From the NCBI RefSeq assembly GCF_035946055.1, contig NZ_CP108364.1, positions 4,526,001 through 4,590,000 on the forward strand: DNA of 64,000 nt, in the 5' to 3' direction. Source of the DNA: Streptomyces sp. NBC_01341 (GTDB lineage: Bacteria; Actinomycetota; Actinomycetes; Streptomycetales; Streptomycetaceae). A program made the translations under genes and the position numbers. The notes below the pieces were generated by a model. That model saw only the letters and a list, made by a program, of their open reading frames with translations, was not told the origin of the DNA and did no database searches. Below are positions 25,486 to 33,264 of the stretch, one piece after another (position 1 is the first letter of the stretch; every line of letters starts with the position of its first letter).

Positions 25486-27132
25486 GTGCGGCCGGTAGGC
25501 AGCAAGTACCTGCTCGAGGAGCCGCTGGGACGCGGCGCCACGGGCACCGTCTGGCGAGCCCGCCAGCGGGAGACCGCGGGCGCCGAGGCGGCCGTCGCCG
25601 GGCAGCCCGGCGAGACCGTTGCGATCAAGGTGCTCAAGGAGGAGCTGGCCAACGACGCGGACGTCGTGATGCGGTTCCTGCGCGAGCGCTCCGTGCTGCT
25701 GCGGCTCACCCACGCGAACATCGTCCGGACCCGGGACCTCGTGGTCGAGGGCGATCTCCTCGCTCTGGTGATGGACCTGGTCGACGGTCCCGACCTGCAC
25801 CGTTACCTGCGCGAGAACGGTCCGCTCACCCCGGTCGCCGCCTCGCTGCTCACGGCGCAGATCGCGGACGCGCTCGCCGCCAGTCACGCCGACGGCGTGG
25901 TCCACCGCGATCTCAAGCCGGCCAACGTGCTCCTCGACGAGCGCAACGGCGAGATGCACCCGATGCTCACCGACTTCGGCATCGCCCGTCTCGCGGACTC
26001 CCCGGGGCTGACCCGCACCCACGAGTTCGTCGGCACCCCGGCGTACGTGGCACCGGAGTCCGCCGAGGGCCGCCCGCAGACCTCCGCCGTGGACATCTAC
26101 GGCGCGGGCATCCTGCTGTACGAGCTGGTCACCGGCCGACCCCCCTTCGCCGGGGGCTCCGCACTCGAAGTCCTGCACCGGCACCTCAGCGAGGAGCCCA
26201 GACGCCCCGGCAACGTGCCGGAGCCGCTGTGGACCGTCATCGAGCGCTGCCTGCGCAAGGACCCGGACCAGCGGCCCAGCGCCGTCAGCCTGGCCCGCGC
26301 GCTGCGTGCCGTCGGTGCCGGCGTCGGAGTGCACGCGAACTCGGCGCAGATCGCGGCCGCCGAGGGCGTCGGTGCCCTGCTCGCCCCCGACCCGGCCCCC
26401 GCCGCCGTGCCCGGGACCCCCGGCGCCGCCGACCTCACGCAGGTGCTGCCCGGGAACGCGGGCTCGTACGACCCGGCCGCCCCGACCAGCGTCATGCAGC
26501 AGACCGCGGGTGCGGGCGGCCAGGCCGACCCGACGGCGATGATGCCGCCCGTGCCGCCGCATCCGGACGGCCCCCCGCGTCCCGACGAGCCGCACCCGTG
26601 GCAGTCCCAGCTCAGGGCGGCCCGCGACCGCAACGAGCAGACGCAGGTCCAGTACCTCGACCCGAGCCAGGATCCGCTGCGCCGCCGCCCCCAGCGCCAG
26701 CAGCAGGCGCAGCAGCAGCCCCAGCATCAGCAGCGCCCCCAGCACCAGCAGTACCCGCAACAGCAACAGCAACAGCAACAGCGGCAGCAGCAGCCCCAGC
26801 GCTACAGCCAGCCGCAGCAGCAGTCCCAGCGGCAGCAGTACGCGCCGCCGCAGCGCCCCGCTCCGCAGCCGCCGGCACCGCGCCAGCCGAGGCAGCGCAG
26901 TGCCAACCCGATGCGCATCCCGGGCCTCGGCTGCCTCAAGGGGTGCCTGTTCTCGGTGGTGCTGCTGATCGTCGCCGCCTGGCTCATCTGGGAACTGACG
27001 CCGCTTCAGGACTGGGTCGCCCAGGGGCAGAGCTTCTGGAGCGCCATAGGAGACGGCATCGACAAGGTCACCAAGTGGTTCGAGGACCTCGGGAGCGGCT
27101 CGGGCAGCTCCAGCGGGTCCACCGGCCAGTAG
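25486..27132 (+). CDS. pkaA: Membrane-anchored Ser/Thr protein kinase PkaA
   Basis: Hanks-type kinase domain, residues about 7-275: glycine loop LGRGATGTVW, VAIKVLKEEL lysine, HRDLKPANVLL catalytic loop (about residue 140), LTDFGIARL, and PAYVAPESAEG activation segment end. A Pro/Gln region follows, with a polyglutamine-rich stretch at about residues 400-465. A single membrane segment (GCLFSVVLLIVAAWLIWEL, about residues 482-504) precedes a short extracellular Ser/Gly tail. Start GTG with agggag 8 nt upstream. Length (548) fits S. coelicolor PkaA as I recall it. No PASTA domains, so the signal is unlikely to be muropeptide. It is followed after 147 nt by pkaB and is divergent from the FHA protein. 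Confidence 0.9.
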   Translation: MRPVGSKYLLEEPLGRGATGTVWRARQRETAGAEAAVAGQPGETVAIKVLKEELANDADVVMRFLRERSVLLRLTHANIVRTRDLVVEGDLLALVMDLVDGPDLHRYLRENGPLTPVAASLLTAQIADALAASHADGVVHRDLKPANVLLDERNGEMHPMLTDFGIARLADSPGLTRTHEFVGTPAYVAPESAEGRPQTSAVDIYGAGILLYELVTGRPPFAGGSALEVLHRHLSEEPRRPGNVPEPLWTVIERCLRKDPDQRPSAVSLARALRAVGAGVGVHANSAQIAAAEGVGALLAPDPAPAAVPGTPGAADLTQVLPGNAGSYDPAAPTSVMQQTAGAGGQADPTAMMPPVPPHPDGPPRPDEPHPWQSQLRAARDRNEQTQVQYLDPSQDPLRRRPQRQQQAQQQPQHQQRPQHQQYPQQQQQQQQRQQQPQRYSQPQQQSQRQQYAPPQRPAPQPPAPRQPRQRSANPMRIPGLGCLKGCLFSVVLLIVAAWLIWELTPLQDWVAQGQSFWSAIGDGIDKVTKWFEDLGSGSGSSSGSTGQ

Positions 27133-27279
27133 GCCGCCCCTGCCTGTGCCTTTGTCGACTTCCGCGGGGTCAATTCGCCCGCAGAAGTGAAGGTTGGCGC
27201 CATCCAGGGCACGCAACCCCCCGATCGCCGCGTAACTTTGTCGACCGGGGGGTCAACGCCAGCCGCTGAGGGAGCAGTC

Positions 27280-28515
27280 TTGGCACGGAATATCGGCAGC
27301 CGGTACACCGCGCACCAGATCCTGGGGCGTGGCAGCGCAGGCACGGTGTGGCTCGGTGAGGGGCCCGAGGGCCCGGTCGCCATCAAGCTGCTCCGCGAGG
27401 ACCTCGCGTCCGACCAGGAGCTCGTGGGCCGCTTCGTGCAGGAACGCACCGCGCTGCTCGGACTCGGCCACCCGCACGTCGTCGCCGTCCGCGACCTCGT
27501 GGTGGACGGCACCGACCTGGCCCTGGTGATGGACCTCGTACGGGGCACCGACCTGCGCACCCGCCTGGACCGGGAGCGCCGCCTGGCACCCGAGGCCGCG
27601 GTGGCGATCGTCGCGGACGTCGCCGACGGCCTCGCCGCCGCGCACCGCGCCGGAGTCGTGCACCGCGACGTCAAGCCGGAGAACATCCTGCTCGACATGG
27701 AGGGCCCGGCGGGCCCCGGCGGCTCGCACCCCGCCCTGCTGACCGACTTCGGCGTCGCCAAGCTGATCGACACCCCTCGGCGCACGAAGGCCACCAAGAT
27801 CATCGGCACGCCGGACTACCTGGCTCCCGAGATCGTCGAAGGGCTCCCGCCACGCGCCGCCGTGGACATCTACGCCCTCGCGACCGTGCTCTACGAGCTC
27901 CTCGCGGGCTTCACCCCCTTCGGAGGCGGACACCCCGGGGCGGTCCTGCGCCGCCACGTGACCGAGACCGTCGTGCCGCTGCCGGGCATCCCCGAGGAAC
28001 TCTGGCAGCTCCTGGTCCAGTGCCTGGCCAAGGCCCCCGCCTCCCGCCTGCGCGCGTCCGAGCTCGCCGCCGGACTCCGCGCGCTGCTCCCGCTCCTGTC
28101 GGGGATACCGCCGCTCGACGTCGACGAGCCGGACACCGAGGAACCGCAGGCCTACGACGAACAGCCGTACGCGCCGGTCCCCGAGGAGCCGCGCCGTCGC
28201 GGTGCTGTCCCGCTGGTGCCCGGGTCGAGCCCCGACTCCAACCGGGACACCCACACCAGCATGCGCGTCCCCGGGCCCGACGAACTGGCGGGCGGCCCCC
28301 TCGGTACCGCCCGTGCCCCGCGTGCCCCCGGCCGCCCCCGCCCCGGTTCGGCCCGGAACAGGTCGGCGGCCGTCCGCAAGCGCAGGATCACCCTCGGTGT
28401 CGCCGTGGTCGCCCTGTGCGCGGCCCTGGGAGTCGGGGGCTGGCTGGCCATGGGCGGCGACGACACCGGGACGCCCCCCGAGGACACCCGGAATTCGGCG
28501 CCGGCGACTCCCTGA
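27280..28515 (+). CDS. pkaB: Membrane-anchored Ser/Thr protein kinase PkaB
   Basis: Hanks-type kinase: LGRGSAGTVW glycine loop, VAIKLLREDL lysine, VVHRDVKPENILLD (about residue 127), LTDFGVAKL, and IGTPDYLAPEIVEG. C-terminal to the kinase domain is a Pro/Arg linker and a single membrane segment (LGVAVVALCAALGVGGWLAMG, about residues 370-392) with a very short exterior tail. Start: TTG 27280, with gagggag 5 nt upstream; the longer frame back to 27187 lacks a ribosome site. Residues around the kinase core match PkaA well, indicating tandem duplication. The PkaA/PkaB pair next to prfB is the arrangement I recall from S. coelicolor. The gap before it contains two TTTGTCGAC copies (27151, 27236) of unknown meaning. 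Confidence 0.9.
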   Translation: MARNIGSRYTAHQILGRGSAGTVWLGEGPEGPVAIKLLREDLASDQELVGRFVQERTALLGLGHPHVVAVRDLVVDGTDLALVMDLVRGTDLRTRLDRERRLAPEAAVAIVADVADGLAAAHRAGVVHRDVKPENILLDMEGPAGPGGSHPALLTDFGVAKLIDTPRRTKATKIIGTPDYLAPEIVEGLPPRAAVDIYALATVLYELLAGFTPFGGGHPGAVLRRHVTETVVPLPGIPEELWQLLVQCLAKAPASRLRASELAAGLRALLPLLSGIPPLDVDEPDTEEPQAYDEQPYAPVPEEPRRRGAVPLVPGSSPDSNRDTHTSMRVPGPDELAGGPLGTARAPRAPGRPRPGSARNRSAAVRKRRITLGVAVVALCAALGVGGWLAMGGDDTGTPPEDTRNSAPATP

Positions 28516-28536
28516 GGCCCGGCTCCGTGCCGGGCC
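28516..28536 (+). terminator. Hairpin after pkaB
   Basis: GGCCCGGC (28516-28523), loop TCCGT, GCCGGGCC (28529-28536); perfect 8-bp stem directly after the stop codon. Confidence 0.65.
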
Positions 28537-28585
28537 GGATCCGGGGGATGGACGGGTTCACTCGTCCAGCCGTTACGCTGGACCC

Positions 28586-29692
28586 GTGGCAGTCGTCGAT
28601 ATTTCCGAAGAGCTGAAGTCCCTCTCCTCGACCATGGGGTCGATCGAGGCCGTCCTGGACCTCGATTCGCTGAGGACCGACATCGCCGCGCTCGAGGAGC
28701 AGGCGGCGGCGCCGTCCCTCTGGGACGACCCGGAGGCGGCACAGAAGATCACCAGCAAGCTTTCGCACCTCCAGGCCGAGGTCCGCAAGACCGAGGCACT
28801 GCGCGGTCGCATCGACGACCTCGAGGTGCTCTTCGAGCTGGCCGAGGACGAGGGCGACGCGGACGCCCTCGCGGAGGCGGAGTCCGAGCTGCAGTCGGTC
28901 CGCAAGGCGCTGGACGAGATGGAGGTCCGCACACTCCTGTCCGGCGAGTACGACGCCCGGGAGGCACTGGTCACCATCCGGGCCGAGGCCGGCGGCGTCG
29001 ACGCCGCGGACTTCGCGGAGAAGCTCCAGCGCATGTACCTCCGCTGGGCCGAGCGGCACAACTACAAGACCGAGGTCTACGAGACGGCGTACGCGGAAGA
29101 GGCCGGCATCAAGTCGACCACCTTCGCGGTCGAGGTCCCGTACGCCTACGGCACGCTCTCCGTCGAGCAGGGCACCCACCGGCTCGTCCGTATCTCGCCC
29201 TTCGACAACCAGGGCCGCCGCCAGACCTCCTTCGCGGGTGTCGAGGTGCTGCCCGTCGTCGAACAGACGGACCACGTCGAGATCGACGAGTCCGAACTCC
29301 GCGTGGACGTCTACCGCTCCTCCGGCCCCGGTGGCCAGGGCGTCAACACCACGGACTCCGCGGTGCGCCTGACCCACCTGCCGACCGGCATCGTCGTCTC
29401 CTGTCAGAACGAGCGCTCGCAGATCCAGAACAAGGCGTCCGCGATGAACGTCCTCCAGGCGAAGCTCCTCGAGCGCCGCCGCCAGGAGGAGCAGGCCAAG
29501 ATGAACGCCCTCAAGGGCGACGGCGGCAACTCCTGGGGCAACCAGATGCGGTCGTACGTCCTGCACCCGTACCAGATGGTCAAGGACCTGCGTACGGAAT
29601 TCGAGATGGGCAACCCCGAAGCGGTCTTCAACGGCGAGATCGACGGCTTCGTGGAGGCCGGCATCCGCTGGCGCAAGCAGAGCGAGAAGTAG
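28586..29692 (+). CDS. prfB: Peptide chain release factor 2
   Basis: RF2 recognises UGA/UAA stop codons and triggers peptidyl-tRNA hydrolysis. Visible are the RF2-type anticodon tripeptide SPF (RLVRISPFDNQGRRQTSF) and the catalytic GGQ loop (SSGPGGQGVNTTDSAVRLTHLPTG). Length 368 is normal. There is no internal in-frame UGA: the programmed frameshift known in many other bacteria is absent, as in other actinobacteria. GTG at 28586 has no Shine-Dalgarno, but TACGCT lies at 28574-28579, 6 nt upstream, so the mRNA is probably leaderless. A strong terminator follows. Confidence 0.97.
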   Translation: MAVVDISEELKSLSSTMGSIEAVLDLDSLRTDIAALEEQAAAPSLWDDPEAAQKITSKLSHLQAEVRKTEALRGRIDDLEVLFELAEDEGDADALAEAESELQSVRKALDEMEVRTLLSGEYDAREALVTIRAEAGGVDAADFAEKLQRMYLRWAERHNYKTEVYETAYAEEAGIKSTTFAVEVPYAYGTLSVEQGTHRLVRISPFDNQGRRQTSFAGVEVLPVVEQTDHVEIDESELRVDVYRSSGPGGQGVNTTDSAVRLTHLPTGIVVSCQNERSQIQNKASAMNVLQAKLLERRRQEEQAKMNALKGDGGNSWGNQMRSYVLHPYQMVKDLRTEFEMGNPEAVFNGEIDGFVEAGIRWRKQSEK

Positions 29693-29711
29693 CCGTAACC
29701 GTACGGTGGTT

Positions 29712-29738
29712 GAGCCCGGGCAGGGAATGCCCGGGCTC
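29712..29738 (+). terminator. Terminator of prfB
   Basis: Perfect 11-bp stem GAGCCCGGGCA (29712-29722) and TGCCCGGGCTC (29728-29738), loop GGGAA, followed by ttcg. Confidence 0.9.
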
Positions 29739-29857
29739 TTCGCGTATGCGGGGGCCGCACCGCGAAGTGAGGGAAAGTTGTGGTGAATGGGTCACAGTCG
29801 CACCCCTGAATAGCCGTCAAGGCCCCCTATAACACCGCGAATACCACCGGAACCGCC

Positions 29858-29886
29858 TTGACGTAGTCCTTATCTCTGGACAGGGT
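29858..29886 (+). promoter_or_regulatory. Putative promoter of the LAETG repeat protein
   Basis: TTGACG (29858-29863), 17-nt spacer, CAGGGT (29881-29886). This gives a leader of about 150 nt before the ATG at 30042. The rest of the gap between prfB and this gene shows no further element I can name. Confidence 0.4.
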
Positions 29887-30041
29887 GCTAGGACAGCACG
29901 CGTATGTCCGGGACAGGCGTGATCGGGGGAGGGCGGGATGACCACGGTACGGCGTGGCCCCGCGGAGAGCGTGACCCCGCAGGGCCGAGGACCGCATAGT
30001 GCTGTTCCAGCGACGAGATCAGCTACTGGGGGTAGCAACAG

Positions 30042-30932
30042 ATGACGAAGAAGACGCGAATCCGCGTCGCGCGTATAGCCGCGGGCGCGGTTATCGCAGC
30101 AGGCGCCTCGCTCACCGCAGCGGGCGCCGCCCAGGCCGTCGGAATCAACATCGGTGTGGACGCCGACGTGACCGGTGTCAGCGTGCAGGCCGGCGCCGCC
30201 GATGGCGGCCTGATCGACGGTGGCACCACCGATGGCGGGACGGCCGACGGTGGGACCACGGACGGTGGCACGACCGACGGTGGGACGACCGACGGCGGCA
30301 CTGTGGCCGGCGGTGTCGACAACGGCGGCACCAGCGACGGCGGCACCACCGATGGTGGGACCACGGACGGCGGGACCACCGATGGTGGCACCACGGACGG
30401 TGGCACCACCGATGGCGGGACGACCGACGGTGGCACCACCGATGGCGGGACCACGGACGGCGGGACCACCGATGGTGGCACCACGGACGGTGGCACCACC
30501 GATGGCGGGACCACGGACGGTGGCACCACCGATGGCGGGACGACCGACGGTGGCACCACCGATGGCGGGACGACCGACGGCGGGACCACCGATGGTGGCA
30601 CCACGGACGGTGGCACGACCGATGGTGGCACCACGGACGGTGGCACGGACGGCGGGACCACCGGTTCCGTGACCGGTGGCGAGGACGGTGGCACCGACAG
30701 CGGCGCTGGCACCTGCACCGTCGACCTCGACGGCGCGGCCTGCGCCGACAACACCGACACGGACAGTGTCGGCAACCAGCCGGTCGAGCAGGGCAAGGGC
30801 AAGGACGAGCTCGCCGAGACCGGTGCGGCCGAGACCACCTTCCTGCTGCTCGGCGCCGCGACGATGATCGCCGGTGGCATCGGCTTCCGCTTCCTGCCGC
30901 GTCTCGCCGGCAGCGGTCGTACGGCCGCCTGA
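30042..30932 (+). CDS. Secreted Asp-Gly-Gly-Thr-Thr repeat protein with LAETG sortase motif, 296 aa
   Basis: N-terminal signal peptide (RIAAGAVIAAGASLTAAGAAQA), a short unique segment (VGINIGVDADVTGVSVQAG), then about 30 tandem pentapeptides of the form DGGTT (residues about 54-207). A spacer with two cysteines (TCTVDLDGAACAD) precedes LAETG, a membrane segment (FLLLGAATMIAGGIGF) and a basic tail. LAXTG is the class E sortase signal used by Streptomyces, so the protein should be covalently wall-anchored. The start has a gggggt ribosome site. Function unknown: the repeat is low-complexity, acidic and flexible, plausibly a stalk or ion-binding coat. Terminator directly downstream, so monocistronic. 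Confidence 0.87.
   Translation: MTKKTRIRVARIAAGAVIAAGASLTAAGAAQAVGINIGVDADVTGVSVQAGAADGGLIDGGTTDGGTADGGTTDGGTTDGGTTDGGTVAGGVDNGGTSDGGTTDGGTTDGGTTDGGTTDGGTTDGGTTDGGTTDGGTTDGGTTDGGTTDGGTTDGGTTDGGTTDGGTTDGGTTDGGTTDGGTTDGGTTDGGTTDGGTTDGGTDGGTTGSVTGGEDGGTDSGAGTCTVDLDGAACADNTDTDSVGNQPVEQGKGKDELAETGAAETTFLLLGAATMIAGGIGFRFLPRLAGSGRTAA
30201..30662 (+). repeat. 15-bp tandem repeat array inside the LAETG protein gene
   Basis: About 30 copies of a 15-bp unit close to GGTGGCACCACCGAT / GGCGGGACCACGGAC. Alternating variants (GAT/GAC, GGT/GGC) also give a 30-bp periodicity and longer identical blocks. It stays in frame throughout. Because the DNA itself is repetitive, the opposite strand also carries a long spurious open frame (PPSVV repeats). 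Confidence 0.95.
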
Positions 30933-30950
30933 CGTCCGCACACGCACGGT

Positions 30951-30991
30951 GAAGGGCCCGGGAGAGCCGACACGGCCTTCCGGGCCCCTTC
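30951..30991 (+). terminator. Terminator after the repeat protein gene
   Basis: GAAGGGCCCGG (30951-30961) pairs with CCGGGCCCCTTC (30980-30991) with one bulged C; 18 nt after the stop codon. Confidence 0.75.
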
Positions 30992-31065
30992 GCGTTCGGG
31001 ACCGGCTCCAGCGGCCGCAGGCGCCCGTCAGCGCCTCTCCGGCCGACAAGGGCCGCGGCAGGACG

Positions 31066-31260
31066 TCAGACGGCCTGGTGCGCCAGCAGTGCGAGAGCGG
31101 CCACCAGGATCACCATCAGAGCGATCAGCATCGCCGGATTGAGGCCCGCGAAAGGACCATCCTGCTCCTGCATGCGCTCCCGGCTCGCCCGGCATACCGG
31201 GCAACGCCCCTCGGCCACGGGCGACGCGCAGTTCGCGCACACCAGTCGGTCATAGGTCAT
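31066..31260 (-). CDS. Small zinc-ribbon-like membrane protein, 64 aa
   Basis: Not recognised as a named gene. MTYDRLVCANCASPVAEGRCPVCRASRE carries two CxxC pairs (CANC, CPVC) spaced like a rubredoxin-type zinc ribbon. It is followed by a single membrane segment (NPAMLIALMVILVAALALLAH) at the C-terminus, so the ribbon should face the cytoplasm. ATG 31260 has a near-perfect Shine-Dalgarno (ggaggagga) on the minus strand. It is divergent from ftsE across 257 nt and converges on the LAETG gene. Small size with conserved-looking cysteines suggests a real conserved hypothetical. Confidence 0.75.
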   Translation of the reverse strand: MTYDRLVCANCASPVAEGRCPVCRASRERMQEQDGPFAGLNPAMLIALMVILVAALALLAHQAV

Positions 31261-31517
31261 GCGCAGTCCTCCTCCCGCGCGGCGGAGCCGCATTCACGTG
31301 CTTTCCGCACAACGCTCCGGGAAACGCAACTGTTCCCCTACCACTGTGCCAGCTCGGGACGGTTTCGGCGCGGCCCGCCGGACAAGGTCCGGCACGCCCC
31401 GTTTCGTTCCGGGCCCCTTTCCTGCACAAATCCCCCATTGACGGACGCCGACTGCACGCCCGAGCCTGGTTCGCGTATGGTCACGCTCACCTACCCCCGG
31501 CCGACCGTGGTGCATTC

Positions 31518-32207
31518 GTGATCCGATTCGACAGCGTCTCCAAGACCTACCCGAAGCAGAGCCGTCCAGCTCTCCGGGACGTCTCACTCGACATCGAGAA
31601 GGGCGAGTTCGTCTTCCTGGTGGGCTCCTCAGGCTCCGGCAAGTCCACCTTCATGCGCCTCATCCTCCGGGAGGAGCGCGCCAGTCAGGGCATGGTCCAC
31701 GTGCTCGGCAAGGACCTCGCGCGGCTGTCCAACTGGAAGGTGCCGCAGATGCGCCGCCAGCTGGGCACGGTCTTCCAGGACTTCCGGCTCCTCCCGAACA
31801 AGACCGTCGCCGAGAACGTCGCCTTCGCGCAGGAGGTCATCGGCAAGCCCCGCGGCGAGATCCGCAAAGCCGTGCCCCAGGTCCTCGACCTCGTCGGTCT
31901 CGGGGGCAAGGAGGACCGGATGCCCGGCGAGCTCTCCGGTGGTGAGCAGCAACGTGTGGCGATCGCCCGGGCCTTCGTCAACCGTCCCATGCTGCTGATC
32001 GCGGACGAGCCGACGGGCAACCTGGACCCGCAGACCTCCGTGGGCATCATGAAGCTGCTGGACCGGATCAACCGGACCGGCACGACCGTGATCATGGCGA
32101 CCCACGACCAGAACATCGTCGACCAGATGCGCAAGCGCGTCATCGAGCTCGAGCAGGGCCGCCTCGTACGTGACCAGGCGCGTGGCGTCTACGGCTACCA
32201 GCACTGA
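31518..32207 (+). CDS. ftsE: Cell division ABC ATPase FtsE
   Basis: Walker A GSSGSGKST, Q-loop VFQDFRLL, signature LSGGEQQRVAIARAF, Walker B MLLIADEPTGNLDP and switch ATHDQ. The start MIRFDSVSKTYPK is characteristic of FtsE. Length 229 is normal. With FtsX it forms a membrane complex that in other bacteria activates peptidoglycan hydrolases at the division site. GTG start; the ribosome site is weak (ggtg). FtsX follows after 68 nt, and the S41 protease and smpB continue in the same direction. Confidence 0.96.
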   Translation: MIRFDSVSKTYPKQSRPALRDVSLDIEKGEFVFLVGSSGSGKSTFMRLILREERASQGMVHVLGKDLARLSNWKVPQMRRQLGTVFQDFRLLPNKTVAENVAFAQEVIGKPRGEIRKAVPQVLDLVGLGGKEDRMPGELSGGEQQRVAIARAFVNRPMLLIADEPTGNLDPQTSVGIMKLLDRINRTGTTVIMATHDQNIVDQMRKRVIELEQGRLVRDQARGVYGYQH

Positions 32208-32275
32208 GAGGGAGCACCCTCCGGCTGCCGGCCCCACCGGGTATCTGCACGAGCATCGAGTACTGAAAGGACGCC

Positions 32276-33196
32276 ATGCGCGCCCAGTTCGTCCTGTCGG
32301 AGATCGGCGTCGGTCTTCGTCGCAACCTCACGATGACCTTCGCGGTCGTGGTCTCCGTCGCCCTTTCGCTCGCCCTGTTCGGCGGCGCGCTGCTGATGCG
32401 CGAGCAGGTCAGCTCGATGAAGACCTACTGGTACGACAAGGTCAACGTCTCGATCTTCCTCTGCAACAAGAACGACGCCAAGGACGTGCCCAAGTGCGCC
32501 AAGGGCGCCGTCACGGCGGAGCAGAAGAACGAGATCAAGGCCGATCTCGAGAAGATGGACGTCGTCGAGAAGCCGGTCCAGTTCGAGACGGTCGACGAGG
32601 CGTACAAGCACTACCAGGAGCAGTTCGGCGACTCCCCGATGGCCGGCAACATCACGCCGGACCAGATGCAGGAGTCGTTCCGGGTCAAGCTCAAGGACCC
32701 GCAGAAGTACAAGGTGGTCGCCACGGCCTTCGCAGGCCGTGACGGGGTGCAGTCCGTACAGGACCAGCGCAGCATCCTGGACAACCTCTTCGGACTGATG
32801 AACGGCATGAACGTGGCCGCCGTCTTCCTGATGGCACTGATGCTGGTCATCGCGCTGATGCTCATCGTGAACACCGTCCGGGTCTCGGCGTTCAGCCGGA
32901 GACGTGAGACGGGCATCATGCGGCTGGTAGGGGCCTCGGGCTTCTACATCCAGATGCCGTTCATCATGGAGGCCGCCTTCGCCGGTCTCATCGGCGGACT
33001 GCTCGCCTGCGTCATCCTGCTCGCGGCCCGCTACTTCCTGATCGACGGCGGTCTCGCGCTGCAGGAGAAGCTGAACCTGATCGAGTTCATCGGCTGGGAC
33101 GCGGTGCTCACGAAGCTGCCCCTGGTCATCGCGATCGGGCTGCTGATGCCCGCCGTTGCGGCTCTCTTCGCTCTGCGCAAGTACCTCAAGGTGTGA
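32276..33196 (+). CDS. ftsX: Cell division permease FtsX
   Basis: Four-helix FtsX topology: the first membrane segment (LTMTFAVVVSVALSLALFGGALLM) precedes an extracellular loop of about 120 residues containing a Cys pair (CNKNDAKDVPKC) that probably forms a disulphide. Three C-terminal membrane segments include the RRRETGIMRLVGAS signature that contacts FtsE. Length 306. ATG with aaagga 5 nt upstream. The extracellular loop is the likely contact for a hydrolase partner. Confidence 0.96.
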   Translation: MRAQFVLSEIGVGLRRNLTMTFAVVVSVALSLALFGGALLMREQVSSMKTYWYDKVNVSIFLCNKNDAKDVPKCAKGAVTAEQKNEIKADLEKMDVVEKPVQFETVDEAYKHYQEQFGDSPMAGNITPDQMQESFRVKLKDPQKYKVVATAFAGRDGVQSVQDQRSILDNLFGLMNGMNVAAVFLMALMLVIALMLIVNTVRVSAFSRRRETGIMRLVGASGFYIQMPFIMEAAFAGLIGGLLACVILLAARYFLIDGGLALQEKLNLIEFIGWDAVLTKLPLVIAIGLLMPAVAALFALRKYLKV

Positions 33197-33264
33197 CGAG
33201 CGCCCCGTACGGCATGCGGCCAACGCGCCGTGTGCCGGCGGGGCGTTGTCCTACACTCGGCCAC

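Noticed and set aside
28586..29692. Programmed +1 frameshift in prfB
   Set aside because: The reading frame is continuous from GTG to stop with normal length 368; no in-frame UGA or CUU-UGA slip site is present.
30201..30662. CRISPR-like regular repeats
   Set aside because: The array is an in-frame 15-bp coding repeat without unique spacers; the same applies to the EHAP tract at 63290-63445.
30023..30973. Long minus-strand open frame encoding PPSVV repeats opposite the LAETG protein
   Set aside because: It is the exact antisense shadow of the 15-bp repeat; no ribosome site, signal peptide or family match, whereas the plus strand has all of these.
31438..31481. TTGACG and TATGGT as the ftsE promoter
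   Set aside because: They are 32 nt apart, far outside the 16-19 nt spacing; neither has a proper partner.
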